Assembly (NCBI GenBank): GCA_964371695.1
Contig: CAYJOG010000002.1
Coordinates: 1-22,038, forward strand
Direction of reading: 5' to 3'
DNA from: CAYJOG01 sp964371695 [NCBI: uncultured bacterium]
GTDB taxonomy: Bacteria > CAYJOG01
DNA length: 22,038 nucleotides
The notes beneath the pieces were generated by a model. That model was not told where the DNA came from, ran no database searches, and worked only from the letters and a program-made list of their open reading frames with translations. This document shows positions 1-6,535 of this stretch, piece after piece. Each line of letters opens with the position of its first letter. Positions within the stretch are counted from its first letter, which is position 1. The translations under genes were made by a program, and so were the position numbers.

Positions 1-902
1 ATGTCGCCGCTGGCCGACAGGTTTTGGCTCACACTCAGGTCGCCGGTGATCAGCAGCTGGCCGGTGATGGTGTCGCCTGCCTTGTTCACCTTGTTGGCGT
101 CGGCGGGGATGTTGCTGAGTTGCGAGCCGTCACCAATGAAATACGCGGCCTGCACGTCGCCGCTGGCCGACAGGTTCTGACTCACACTCAGGCCACTGTT
201 GACCTGAAGCTGACCCGTGAGTGTGCCGCCCGCCAGGGGCAGTTTTGAAGCATCGTTGATGCCCGTTAAACCAGAGCCGTCGCCCACAAAAGCGCTGGCC
301 GTGATGGTGGCCGAGACCGTGAGGCCACCCGTGATGGTGCCGCCGCTCAGGTTCAGTTTTTCGGTGTCCAGTTCCACCAGCGCAGCCTGGGCATCGGTGG
401 CCGCAATGCCCCCGGCAGGCGTCACCTTCACACCACTGGCCTGCGCACCCACGGCAATGGCGGCGGGCAAAAGCTGCTCGCGGGGGCTGAGGGTGGTCGC
501 GTTCACTTCCAGTTCAATGTAAAGGGCCTGGGTGAGATCGATGCCGGGATCGTTCAGGTTAACGTCACAGTTGTAAGGCCCGACTGTTTCGCCGATTTCA
601 AACACAAAACGCCCTGCGGTGACGTTGATGCCGCCCGAAGCACAGGTCATTTTCAGCGCGCCCGCAGCGGGTGCATCATAAAGACGGATGGTGATGGGCA
701 GGCTGCCGCTCACCGGCACGCCCGACTGCTTCAAAAAGCCTTGATAGGTGGTTTTAGCGGGAATGGCCGCCTGCGCCAAGCCTATGGTGGCAAAAAACGC
801 CAACACCCAAAGGCATAGAACCCTTGGCAGTGCACGCGCGCACAGGTTAAACCGGACCATTCGGAAGGGTCTAAGTTTACCATGGCAGAACACCTTGTGC
901 AT
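1..902 (-). CDS. Secreted fibre-like repeat protein (partial, C-terminus outside window)
   Basis: The reading frame is open on the minus strand from 902 to the left edge, giving about 300 visible residues. The start is either ATG at 902 (AAAGGAG lies 16 nt upstream, rather far) or ATG at 860 (no Shine-Dalgarno). Either start gives a basic N-terminus, a hydrophobic stretch (LCLWVLAFFATIGL) and an AQA cleavage site, so export is likely. The mature N-terminus (TTYQGFLKQSGVPVSG, then TIRLYDAP) matches a pattern common at the head of bacterial surface or fibre proteins. After about residue 180 come repeats of the type GGTxTGxLxV, LSVSQNLSASGD, GDGSxLxxI. Two copies lie 51 residues apart, seen as a 153-bp DNA repeat (positions 3-23 and 156-176). 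Such repeats are typical of beta-structured tail-fibre-like proteins that often end in an intramolecular chaperone domain. The end is not visible, so the function is open. Confidence 0.75.
   Translation of the reverse strand, partial: MHKVFCHGKLRPFRMVRFNLCARALPRVLCLWVLAFFATIGLAQAAIPAKTTYQGFLKQSGVPVSGSLPITIRLYDAPAAGALKMTCASGGINVTAGRFVFEIGETVGPYNCDVNLNDPGIDLTQALYIELEVNATTLSPREQLLPAAIAVGAQASGVKVTPAGGIAATDAQAALVELDTEKLNLSGGTITGGLTVSATITASAFVGDGSGLTGINDASKLPLAGGTLTGQLQVNSGLSVSQNLSASGDVQAAYFIGDGSQLSNIPADANKVNKAGDTITGQLLITGDLSVSQNLSASGD
3..176 (-). repeat. 153-bp tandem coding repeat in the fibre-like gene
   Basis: The block encoding LSVSQNLSASGD recurs with a period of 153 bp (51 codons) and near-identical DNA: the 21 bases at 3-23 equal those at 156-176. 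Only the first copies lie inside the window. Internal repeats of this kind can recombine and vary the protein's length. Confidence 0.7.
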
Positions 903-1388
903 GGATTCGTTCAGTAGGCTCCTTTCGCCTCAATACCCAGGGGAAATCACCTTTCACCATAAACGCTTAGAAAATGCTCAAGCTGTGATGGTGGTCACTT
1001 CTTGACAAAAATTAGCGTCAAGAAACAGTGTCCAAAGGGCCATTTTCGCCTGTTTTTTGACACACAGTGGGCGATTAACGGTGCCAGAAACCACCCTGAC
1101 CGGTTCAAAAACGTTCAAATGGCTACTTTTTGGTCAACATGTAAAAAATTGTGGTTATTCTTGACATAGACACTTTTGTTGATCCGCCCAGTTTACCGGC
1201 GGGACTGAGGTTCACCTTTTTTCAGCTCCAAGCTCAAGCCAGACGGAAAACCTTTGCACCAACCCACTGTTTTCACGCGGATTTTTGCTTGTTTTTTCGT
1301 TTCATCGCCCTGTATTTTACACGAATAATTTTTTATCGACTCACATGGATTACTTATTGCGCCAGAATAGTTTCAGATACGACTTAAG
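903..1388. other. AT-rich intergenic region, no gene recognised
   Basis: This 486-bp gap separates two minus-strand genes. It is AT-rich, and its only open frames are short and composition-driven. It holds one clear inverted repeat (999-1024) and two TTGACA motifs (1002, 1161) without convincing -10 boxes at proper spacing. It presumably holds the promoter of the downstream fibre-like gene, but I cannot place it. Confidence 0.5.
999..1024. promoter_or_regulatory. Inverted repeat, possible operator upstream of the fibre-like gene
   Basis: TTCTTGAC at 999-1006 and GTCAAGAA at 1017-1024 are perfect 8-bp arms with a 10-nt AT-rich centre. Outer CACT (996-999) and AGTG (1027-1030) extend the symmetry past a small bulge. 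It lies about 100 bp upstream of the fibre-like gene start. There is no T-tract, so a protein-binding site is more likely than a terminator. Confidence 0.35.
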
Positions 1389-2369
1389 CTATTCATCTAT
1401 ATTTTTTTCCCAGGACATGCAGCCTTCTGCATGCCCACCGACAAAGTTGATTTTTCTGAAAAAACGTTTATCAATTATAAATGAAATGAGGTCTAGTGTC
1501 TCATAAATCGAGTTTGCTAATTTGTATTCCTGCGTGTTTGAATGAACGACTTTTTCCCCAAAGATCAATTTTGCTTCTCGAGCATCAATAACAAACCCAT
1601 GATCCTTGTAAGAGTAAACCAAACGGCATGCGGTTTTTTCGTTTTCTTCATCAGATTGCCCATCAATTCTTGAGTTCAGCAACCGCAAGGCATATTGTGC
1701 CGCCGATTCTGCAACACGTTCAAAATAGCCAAGCGCCTCTACTCGGAGTGATTTAGCGAGGTATTCACTAAACATTTGACTTGATCCTGGATACTTATCC
1801 ACCAATTCTGCGATATGCTCAATAGAATGCTTTAATGCAAGTGCTGGAATTTTATCGAACTGTGGATCTATCGGGCCAAGCTCGCTCAAACCACCCATAT
1901 GAATTTTATCGGCCCCGCAACATACAAGAGTGCCAGCCGATTTGGCGCGTCGCGGCACTGCAATTTCAAAATTGGATCTCGTATACTCTCTGCAGAGCTT
2001 TGAAATCATGTAGGCTGCAGCGACATCTCCGCCCGGGGTATCGAGGATCAAAAGAAGTGGCTTGCTATTATCAATCGATGCAAGAGAACTATAAAACTTA
2101 TTTGCGATATATCTCGAAATTAGCAGTTCACTGTGAATAACAAAAATATTAAAATTAACGCCGATAGCACTTTCTTTAACTTGGTTTTTTATTATTTGAT
2201 TGACAAGATTATTGAGTTCATCGTCTGACACATGCTCGGCATCAAGTTTGAAGAAATCCGCGATGGAAGGGACAGATTCCTGCCCTTCAATCTGAGATCC
2301 TGTTTGGCTTAAATCTGGATGCGGCGCATCGAAAGGTGTGGGATCATCCTGTGTAGAAGCTTTTTCCAT
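1389..2369 (-). CDS. ClpP/crotonase-fold serine protease, SDH_sah (serine dehydrogenase proteinase) family
   Basis: The product is 326 aa with no signal peptide, so probably cytoplasmic. Residues 104-170 carry the family core: LLLILDTPGGDVAAAYMIS (TPGGD at 111-115, oxyanion region), then RRAKSAGTLVCCGADKI with Ser144 in K-S-A-G as the expected nucleophile, then LSELGPIDPQ. This pattern is that of the SDH_sah group, related to ClpP and SppA serine peptidases. The first 45 residues are acidic and probably disordered. The C-terminal third has no recognised motif. A weak AAAGG lies 6 nt before the ATG. The gene is AT-richer than its neighbours and has AT-rich flanks, which suggests acquisition. 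Its substrate and partner are unknown. Family assignment is fairly firm; activity is inferred. Confidence 0.8.
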   Translation of the reverse strand: MEKASTQDDPTPFDAPHPDLSQTGSQIEGQESVPSIADFFKLDAEHVSDDELNNLVNQIIKNQVKESAIGVNFNIFVIHSELLISRYIANKFYSSLASIDNSKPLLLILDTPGGDVAAAYMISKLCREYTRSNFEIAVPRRAKSAGTLVCCGADKIHMGGLSELGPIDPQFDKIPALALKHSIEHIAELVDKYPGSSQMFSEYLAKSLRVEALGYFERVAESAAQYALRLLNSRIDGQSDEENEKTACRLVYSYKDHGFVIDAREAKLIFGEKVVHSNTQEYKLANSIYETLDLISFIIDKRFFRKINFVGGHAEGCMSWEKNIDE

Positions 2370-2673
2370 AGTTGGCCTTTTTTTGCGTATTTTTACCCCA
2401 GATGCCCCTACTCAATTTTTTTGCTAGAGCTGTTCAACCATAGGAATAATAGCATTTTTTACTTTGGTGTTTAAAAAATGTTGTTACGCGCGGGGCATGA
2501 GAAGGGGATTAGGAATGGAGGAAGAGTAAATAAGACGGCGGGCTGGCCCTCCGCCGCCAAGGAGTGGTGCGAAGCAGCCCTGCTTTTTGAGGAGAAAAAG
2601 GCGTTTTGCCCTCGCTATGTGCTGGAGCAGGGAAAAACCCAGAAAAACAGTGGTTTTTTGCCTTTAAATAAAC

Positions 2674-2710
2674 CCCTCACCCAACCCTCTCCCCATAAAG
2701 GGGAGAGGGG
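2674..2710. repeat. CCCTCTCCCC-type hairpin repeat
   Basis: CCCTCTCCCC (2685-2694) and GGGGAGAGGG (2700-2709) form a perfect 10-bp stem around ATAAA, preceded by CCCCTCACCC. The same module recurs at 13140-13190 in the opposite orientation and at 13283-13303. Confidence 0.8.
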
Positions 2711-2733
2711 AATGATGTGGTGCTTTTTGGTGG

Positions 2734-2752
2734 GGCGGGCGTCCCGCCCGCC
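2734..2752. repeat. GGCGGGC hairpin companion repeat
   Basis: GGCGGGC, GTCCC loop, GCCCGCC. Very similar hairpins occur at 11410-11428 and 18703-18721, each beside an ATTCCCGC-type repeat, so this appears to be a standard part of the composite element. Confidence 0.75.
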
Positions 2753-2852
2753 GTCATTCCCGCGAAAGCGGGAATCCAGTTCAAATAAAAGACAAAGGTT
2801 TTTGACCTTTTTCTTTAAGAACACCTGGACTCCCGCTTTCGCGGGAGTGACG
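2752..2852. repeat. REP doublet (head-to-head ATTCCCGC hairpins, MITE/BIME-like)
   Basis: The left unit has ATTCCCGC (2756-2763) and GCGGGAAT (2768-2775) around GAAA. It is preceded by CGTC and followed by CCAG. The right unit (2825-2852) is the inverted copy: CTGGACTCCCGC, then GCGGGAGTGACG. The two face each other across about 46 bp, giving a roughly 101-bp element with imperfect terminal inverted repeats. The core resembles widespread REP/dRS3-like repeats, which in many genomes are spread by REP-associated transposases. None is seen here. Confidence 0.8.
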
Positions 2853-2942
2853 CCAGCGAGGCGGGAAGGTGCCTGGGGAACCCTCCGAAGACCCCCCATC
2901 CATCCTTCAGCGCGAATAGCCAGTGGTTCATCTGAATTAAAA

Positions 2943-3000
2943 GGTGGCTCAGGCATCTTGCCTGAGCTTTTAAAAACGCAGGCTGGAAGCCTGCGCCACC
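2943..3000. repeat. Nested double-hairpin element
   Basis: The outer arms GGTGGC (2943-2948) and GCCACC (2995-3000) enclose two hairpins: GCTCAGGC-ATCTT-GCCTGAGC (2947-2967) and CGCAGGCT-GGA-AGCCTGCG (2977-2995). Related single hairpins occur at 18734-18752 and, more degenerate, at 4592-4614. Confidence 0.75.
2972..2995 (-). terminator. Probable intrinsic terminator of glgA
   Basis: Read on the minus strand, the CGCAGGCT/AGCCTGCG stem (2995-2977) is followed at once by five T residues (2976-2972), 30 nt past the glgA stop. The repeat element may have been co-opted as the terminator. Confidence 0.5.
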
Positions 3001-3024
3001 ACTTTTTTTAAAACGAATGAACCC

Positions 3025-4467
3025 CTACCCCCCACCCAACACAGCCTGATCAAACACCTCCTGATAATGGCTTGCCGGTGTGTCCCAGCCAAAATCCTGC
3101 GACATGGCGCGCTGCTGCATCTGCCGCCACAATTCGGGCTGGTTGCGCCACAGGGCCACCGTGCGATTGAGCGCGTGGCGGAAGTCCTGCAACGTGGATT
3201 GTTCGAAAACAAAACCCGTGGCTTTGTCCTGCGACAGGGCTTCTGCAGTGGCGTCGGTGACGGTGTCAGCCAGGCCCCCTGTGCGGCGCACCAGCGGCAG
3301 CGTGCCAAAAGCCAGGCCATAAAGTTGCGTCAGGCCGCAAGGCTCCATGCGCGAGGGCACCAAAATGGCGTCTGCCCCCGCCAGCAGCCGCACCGCCAGG
3401 GCTTCGTCATAGCCGAGCCGCACCGCCACACGCCCCGGCCAGCGCCGGGCTGCTTTTTCAAATCCCTCTTCCAGCGCCGGGTCTCCGGCGCCCAGCACCG
3501 CCAGACGCCCCCCCATGGCCATCAGGTCCGGCAACGCCTCCAGCAGCAGATCCAGCCCTTTTTGGGCCACCAACCGGCTGATGACACAAAAAAGCGGCGC
3601 GCCGGGGTCTTCTTCCAGCCCCATTTCCTGATTCAGCAGGCGCTGGTTTTCTTTTTTTCGGTCCAGCGTGGCGTCGTCATAAGCCACTGGCGTGGCCGAA
3701 TTGTTGGCGGGCCGCCAGTGGGCTTCGTCCACGCCGTTGAGAATGCCCGTGAGCACATCCGCCCGCCCCGACAGCAAACCCTCCAGCCCCGCGCCGTGTT
3801 CGGGCGTCTGAATCTCTTGCGCATAGGTGGGGCTGACGGTGGTGAGGCGGCGGCTGTAATAAAGCCCCGCCTTCATGAAACTCACCTGGCCGTAAAACTC
3901 CACGCCGTGCATGGAAAAGGCGCTCTCTGGCAACCCCAACTGCGGCAGCACACCGTGGGGATAAAGCCCCTGATAGGCCAGATTGTGAATGGTGAACACC
4001 ACCGGCGGCGCGGGCGGCGGCAAAAAATGCAGGTTGGCGGCCACAAAGCCCGTTTGCCAGTCGTGGGCATGCACCACCTGGGGTGTCCAGCCGTCGGACG
4101 CGCCCTGCACCGCCAGCGCAGCCGCCCCCCGGCAAAAAGCACCCCAGCGCCGGGCGCTGTCGCCCTGTTCGTCATAAATGCCGCCGGGGCGATCAAACCA
4201 TTGGGGGGCGTCCAGCAGATAAAGCGGCACCAGCGAGGGGGTGCGGGCCTCGAGCAGGCGGGCCGGGCCAAAACCCGGCAGATCCATCGCCACGGGCTTT
4301 TCCTGGGCCTCTGGAAAAACTTTTTTCAGCGCCGGATAGGCGGGCAGCAGCAGGCGCACATCCACCCCTCTTGCCCGCAGGGCGCGGGGCAGGGCGTCGC
4401 TCACGTCGGCCAGGCCCCCCATCTTCACCCAGGGAAAAAGCTCAGTGGTTACAAACAGAATCCGCAG
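3025..4467 (-). CDS. glgA: Glycogen synthase (GT5)
   Basis: It transfers glucose from ADP- or UDP-glucose to the end of an alpha-1,4-glucan in the cytoplasm. From the chosen start it is 480 aa, the usual bacterial length. Visible motifs are KMGGLADV with Lys15 (nucleotide-sugar binding; the family usually has KTGGL or KVGGL), HAHDWQT at 133-139, HNLAYQG at 161-167, ILNGVDEAHW near 242, SRLVAQKG at 297-304, and the acceptor-side PSRMEPCGLTQLYG at 371-384 with Glu375. I place the start at CTG 4467: AGAGGGG sits 6 nt upstream and the protein then begins RILFVTTELFPW exactly like the family. The alternative ATG at 4557 would add 30 residues encoded across two strong hairpins, which looks non-coding. 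The product is related to sugar-phosphate metabolism served by the divergent phosphohexomutase gene at 5145. Confidence 0.93.
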   Translation of the reverse strand: MRILFVTTELFPWVKMGGLADVSDALPRALRARGVDVRLLLPAYPALKKVFPEAQEKPVAMDLPGFGPARLLEARTPSLVPLYLLDAPQWFDRPGGIYDEQGDSARRWGAFCRGAAALAVQGASDGWTPQVVHAHDWQTGFVAANLHFLPPPAPPVVFTIHNLAYQGLYPHGVLPQLGLPESAFSMHGVEFYGQVSFMKAGLYYSRRLTTVSPTYAQEIQTPEHGAGLEGLLSGRADVLTGILNGVDEAHWRPANNSATPVAYDDATLDRKKENQRLLNQEMGLEEDPGAPLFCVISRLVAQKGLDLLLEALPDLMAMGGRLAVLGAGDPALEEGFEKAARRWPGRVAVRLGYDEALAVRLLAGADAILVPSRMEPCGLTQLYGLAFGTLPLVRRTGGLADTVTDATAEALSQDKATGFVFEQSTLQDFRHALNRTVALWRNQPELWRQMQQRAMSQDFGWDTPASHYQEVFDQAVLGGG

Positions 4468-4473
4468 AAAACA

Positions 4474-4480
4474 CCCCTCT
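4474..4480 (-). promoter_or_regulatory. Shine-Dalgarno AGAGGGG that fixes a CTG start for glgA
   Basis: On the minus strand AGAGGGG (4480-4474) is followed by 6 nt and then CTG (4467). No ATG, GTG or TTG occurs in frame at suitable distance. The nearby GTG is out of frame. Confidence 0.6.
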
Positions 4481-4483
4481 GAA

Positions 4484-4553
4484 TTTTTTCGCCCGCAGGG
4501 GCAAGCCCCCTTGGCGGGCAAAAACTCTAGCAGGGTGTTGACAAATACCCTGC
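4484..4553 (-). promoter_or_regulatory. Two hairpins in the glgA leader
   Basis: GCAGGGT (4530-4536) pairs with ACCCTGC (4547-4553) around a loop that contains TTGACA on the plus strand. Next to the gene, GCCCGC (4491-4496) pairs with GCGGGC (4514-4519), enclosing a second stem GGGGC/GCCCC and flanked by T and A runs. The second hairpin ends about 10 nt before the Shine-Dalgarno. It could be a leader control element or another dispersed repeat. Confidence 0.4.
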
Positions 4554-4591
4554 TCATTCATGGCGGGGACGCTGCGCTCCCCCTCTTTTAT

Positions 4592-4684
4592 GCCACAGGC
4601 GAGACGCCCGTGGCTACCGCTGTACTACCAGAAAACGGGGTCTTGGAGAGGTGTTGTTGGACTGCCGCGTTCGCGGGAATGACG
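4592..4684. repeat. Degenerate hairpin and REP remnants
   Basis: GCCACAGGCG-AGA-CGCCCGTGGC (4592-4614) is a 10-bp stem with one mismatch. At 4658-4684 the sequence TGGACTGCCGCG, then TTCGCGGGAATGACG, is a decayed copy of the ATTCCCGC repeat in reverse orientation. Confidence 0.6.
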
Positions 4685-4773
4685 ACACCGCGCAAAAATG
4701 GTAAGCCCCCCCCAGAGAGAAGCCACCTTCCTTTCTGCATTCAGAGGGATTTCTCCTGCCCCCACCATCCTTA

Positions 4774-4980
4774 TCAATGCACCCGGTTCAGCCCATCCTT
4801 GTAAATCGTCTGGGCAAACCACTCCTGTTCCCGTTTCAGCGCGTCGGCCACCATCTCCTGCTGGTGTTCGAGCAGCTCGTCAATCAGTGACTGTATGGCG
4901 GTGAGCACCTCCAGAGCTTCGGCCCCGGCCTTGAGTTGCAGGGAAATCTTGTGCATTTGCGCGTCTGCATCTTTTTTCAT
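4774..4980 (-). CDS. Small coiled-coil protein, function unknown
   Basis: The product is 68 aa starting at ATG 4980, chosen because AAGGGAG lies 6 nt upstream (4993-4987). A TTG at 5037 would add 19 residues but lacks such a site. The protein begins MKKDADAQMHKISLQLKAG and is almost wholly helical and charged, with a heptad-like stretch (ALEVLTAIQSLIDELLEHQ) suggesting a coiled coil. There is no signal peptide or membrane segment. It is divergent from the phosphohexomutase gene, 164 bp away, and lies upstream of glgA on the same strand with repeats between. I do not recognise a family. Confidence 0.65.
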   Translation of the reverse strand: MKKDADAQMHKISLQLKAGAEALEVLTAIQSLIDELLEHQQEMVADALKREQEWFAQTIYKDGLNRVH

Positions 4981-5144
4981 GGGGTGCTCCCTTGCGTCTT
5001 CGGTCTGGTCTTGCGGGCTTTTTCTTATTTTCGGCAAACATGGTGATTTGTTTCACCCAAAGTTTGTGTTTTCGGTCACAACAAAACTTTTCCACTTTGG
5101 GCCGATAGGATGACGCCAGCCATTTCCCACGCCAAGGAGTTCTC

Positions 5145-6527
5145 ATGCCCAATCCCTCCATTTTTCGTCAATACGACATTCGCGGCGTGGTGCCCGAAGA
5201 GCTCAACACCGGCGTGGCGCTCAAGGTGGGCCGGGCTTTTGGCAGTCTGGTGCGCGAAAACGGCGGCGAGGCGGTGTGTGTGGGGCGAGACAACCGGGCC
5301 AGCAGCGTGGAACTGGAACAGGCCCTGGTGGAGGGACTGAACAGCGCCGGTGTGAACGCCCTGGTGGAGGGCCTCACCTGCACGCCCGCCCACTACTTCG
5401 CCATCCACCACCTCCAGGCGGGGGGCGGCGTGATGATCACCGGCAGCCACAATCCCAAACAGTTCAACGGCTTCAAGCTCAACCTGGGGCCCAACTCGCT
5501 TTATGGAGACGGCGTGCTGGACCTGCTCAAACGCATTCAGGAAAACCGCTTTGCCACCGGCCAGGGCACGGCCACGGCGGTGAGCGTGCGTGGCGCGTGG
5601 ATGGACACGCTGCTCTCAAAAGTGAAACTGAAAAAGAAATGGAAGGTGATTGCCGACGCGGGCAACGGCACGGCGGGGCTTTTCATCGAAGAACTTTTTG
5701 GCCGCGCCGGTGTGGACGTCACGGGCCTTTTTCTGGAACCCGACGCCGATTATCCCAACCACCACCCAGACCCGACGGTGGAAAAAAACCTGCACACCCT
5801 TATTTCGCACGTCAAGGAAACCGGCGCAGACGTGGGCTTTGCCTTTGACGGCGACAGCGACCGCCTGGGGCTGGTGAACGAAAAGGGAGAGATTGTGTGG
5901 GGTGATGAAATTCTGGTGCTGCTGAGCCGCGACCTGCTCAGCCGCCACCCCGGCGCCACGGTGATTTTTGAGGTGAAATGCAGCAAACGGCTGGCCGACG
6001 ACATCCGCGCCCACGGCGGCGTGCCGGACATGTACAAAGCGGGCCACAGCCTGATCAAAGCCCGCATGCGCGAGCTGGGCGCGCCCCTGGCCGGAGAAAT
6101 GAGCGGGCATCTCTTTTTGGGTGAGGACTATTTTGGTTTTGACGATCCCTTTCTGGCGGCGCTCAGGATTCTGGCGTTCATGGACCGCACGGGAAAACGC
6201 CCTGGCGAACTCCTGGCCGATCTGCCCGTCAGTCACAGCACACCCGAACTGCGGGTGGAGACCACCGACGCCGCCAAGTTTCAACTGGTGGACACCCTCA
6301 AAGAAAAACTCGCCGCCCTGCCCGGCGTGAGCCTGAACACCATCGACGGCCTGCGGGTGGAGTTCCCCGACGGCTGGGGTCTGGTGCGGGCCAGCAACAC
6401 ACAGCCGGTGCTGGTGACACGTTTTGAAGCGACCTCGCCTGAGCGCCTCGCAGAAATCCGCCAGACGGTGGAATCTTTGCTGTGTGAAGTGATGGGGGTC
6501 AAAACCCTGCCCTTTGGTGGACATTAA
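5145..6527 (+). CDS. Phosphomannomutase/phosphoglucomutase (alpha-D-phosphohexomutase)
   Basis: It interconverts hexose-6-phosphate and hexose-1-phosphate (mannose and/or glucose) through a phosphoserine in the cytoplasm, supplying nucleotide sugars for envelope glycans or glycogen. At 460 aa it matches the AlgC/ManB type. Motifs: FRQYDIRG at 7-14; the active serine in TGSHNPKQFNG (Ser101); metal loop DGDSDR at 235-240; sugar-recognition loop GEMSGH at 317-322; phosphate-binding RASNTQPVLVTRFE at 415-428. All key residues are present. AAGGAG lies 5 nt before the ATG. It is the first gene of an apparent five-gene operon, and the next gene starts 8 nt after its stop. I cannot separate mannose from glucose preference by eye. 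Confidence 0.94.
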   Translation: MPNPSIFRQYDIRGVVPEELNTGVALKVGRAFGSLVRENGGEAVCVGRDNRASSVELEQALVEGLNSAGVNALVEGLTCTPAHYFAIHHLQAGGGVMITGSHNPKQFNGFKLNLGPNSLYGDGVLDLLKRIQENRFATGQGTATAVSVRGAWMDTLLSKVKLKKKWKVIADAGNGTAGLFIEELFGRAGVDVTGLFLEPDADYPNHHPDPTVEKNLHTLISHVKETGADVGFAFDGDSDRLGLVNEKGEIVWGDEILVLLSRDLLSRHPGATVIFEVKCSKRLADDIRAHGGVPDMYKAGHSLIKARMRELGAPLAGEMSGHLFLGEDYFGFDDPFLAALRILAFMDRTGKRPGELLADLPVSHSTPELRVETTDAAKFQLVDTLKEKLAALPGVSLNTIDGLRVEFPDGWGLVRASNTQPVLVTRFEATSPERLAEIRQTVESLLCEVMGVKTLPFGGH

Positions 6528-6535
6528 GCCTTGAC

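Larger units (their letters stand above)
2370..3024. other. Repeat-rich intergenic region between protease gene and glgA
   Basis: No convincing gene was found in these 655 bp. The first 100 bases are AT-rich and should include the protease promoter. From about 2670 to 3000 the region is a string of GC-rich hairpins listed separately. Open frames across it are by-products of the GC-rich repeats. Confidence 0.6.

Noticed and set aside
1002-1189. TTGACA motifs at 1002 and 1161 as promoters
   Set aside because: No -10 box is found at 16-19 bp spacing on the plus strand, and no plus-strand gene follows. The first is part of the inverted repeat.
1151-1506. Short plus-strand open frames in the AT-rich gap
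   Set aside because: There is no Shine-Dalgarno and the composition is random; they run into the antisense of the protease gene.
2674-3000. CRISPR array
   Set aside because: The repeats are self-complementary hairpins of several types in both orientations, not regularly spaced direct repeats with unique spacers.
2478-3011. 177-residue open frame in the gap before glgA
   Set aside because: Its sequence is made almost wholly of the repeat hairpins, including the FPRKRESS-type peptide that repeats of this kind encode everywhere.
3067-4482. 471-residue open frame antisense to glgA
   Set aside because: It is a mirror of a GC-rich gene, rich in His, Gln and Arg with no domain. glgA on the other strand has all its motifs.
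4530-4553. Terminator between the small coiled-coil gene and glgA
   Set aside because: The GCAGGGT stem is not followed by a T-run on the minus strand, so it does not qualify as an intrinsic terminator.
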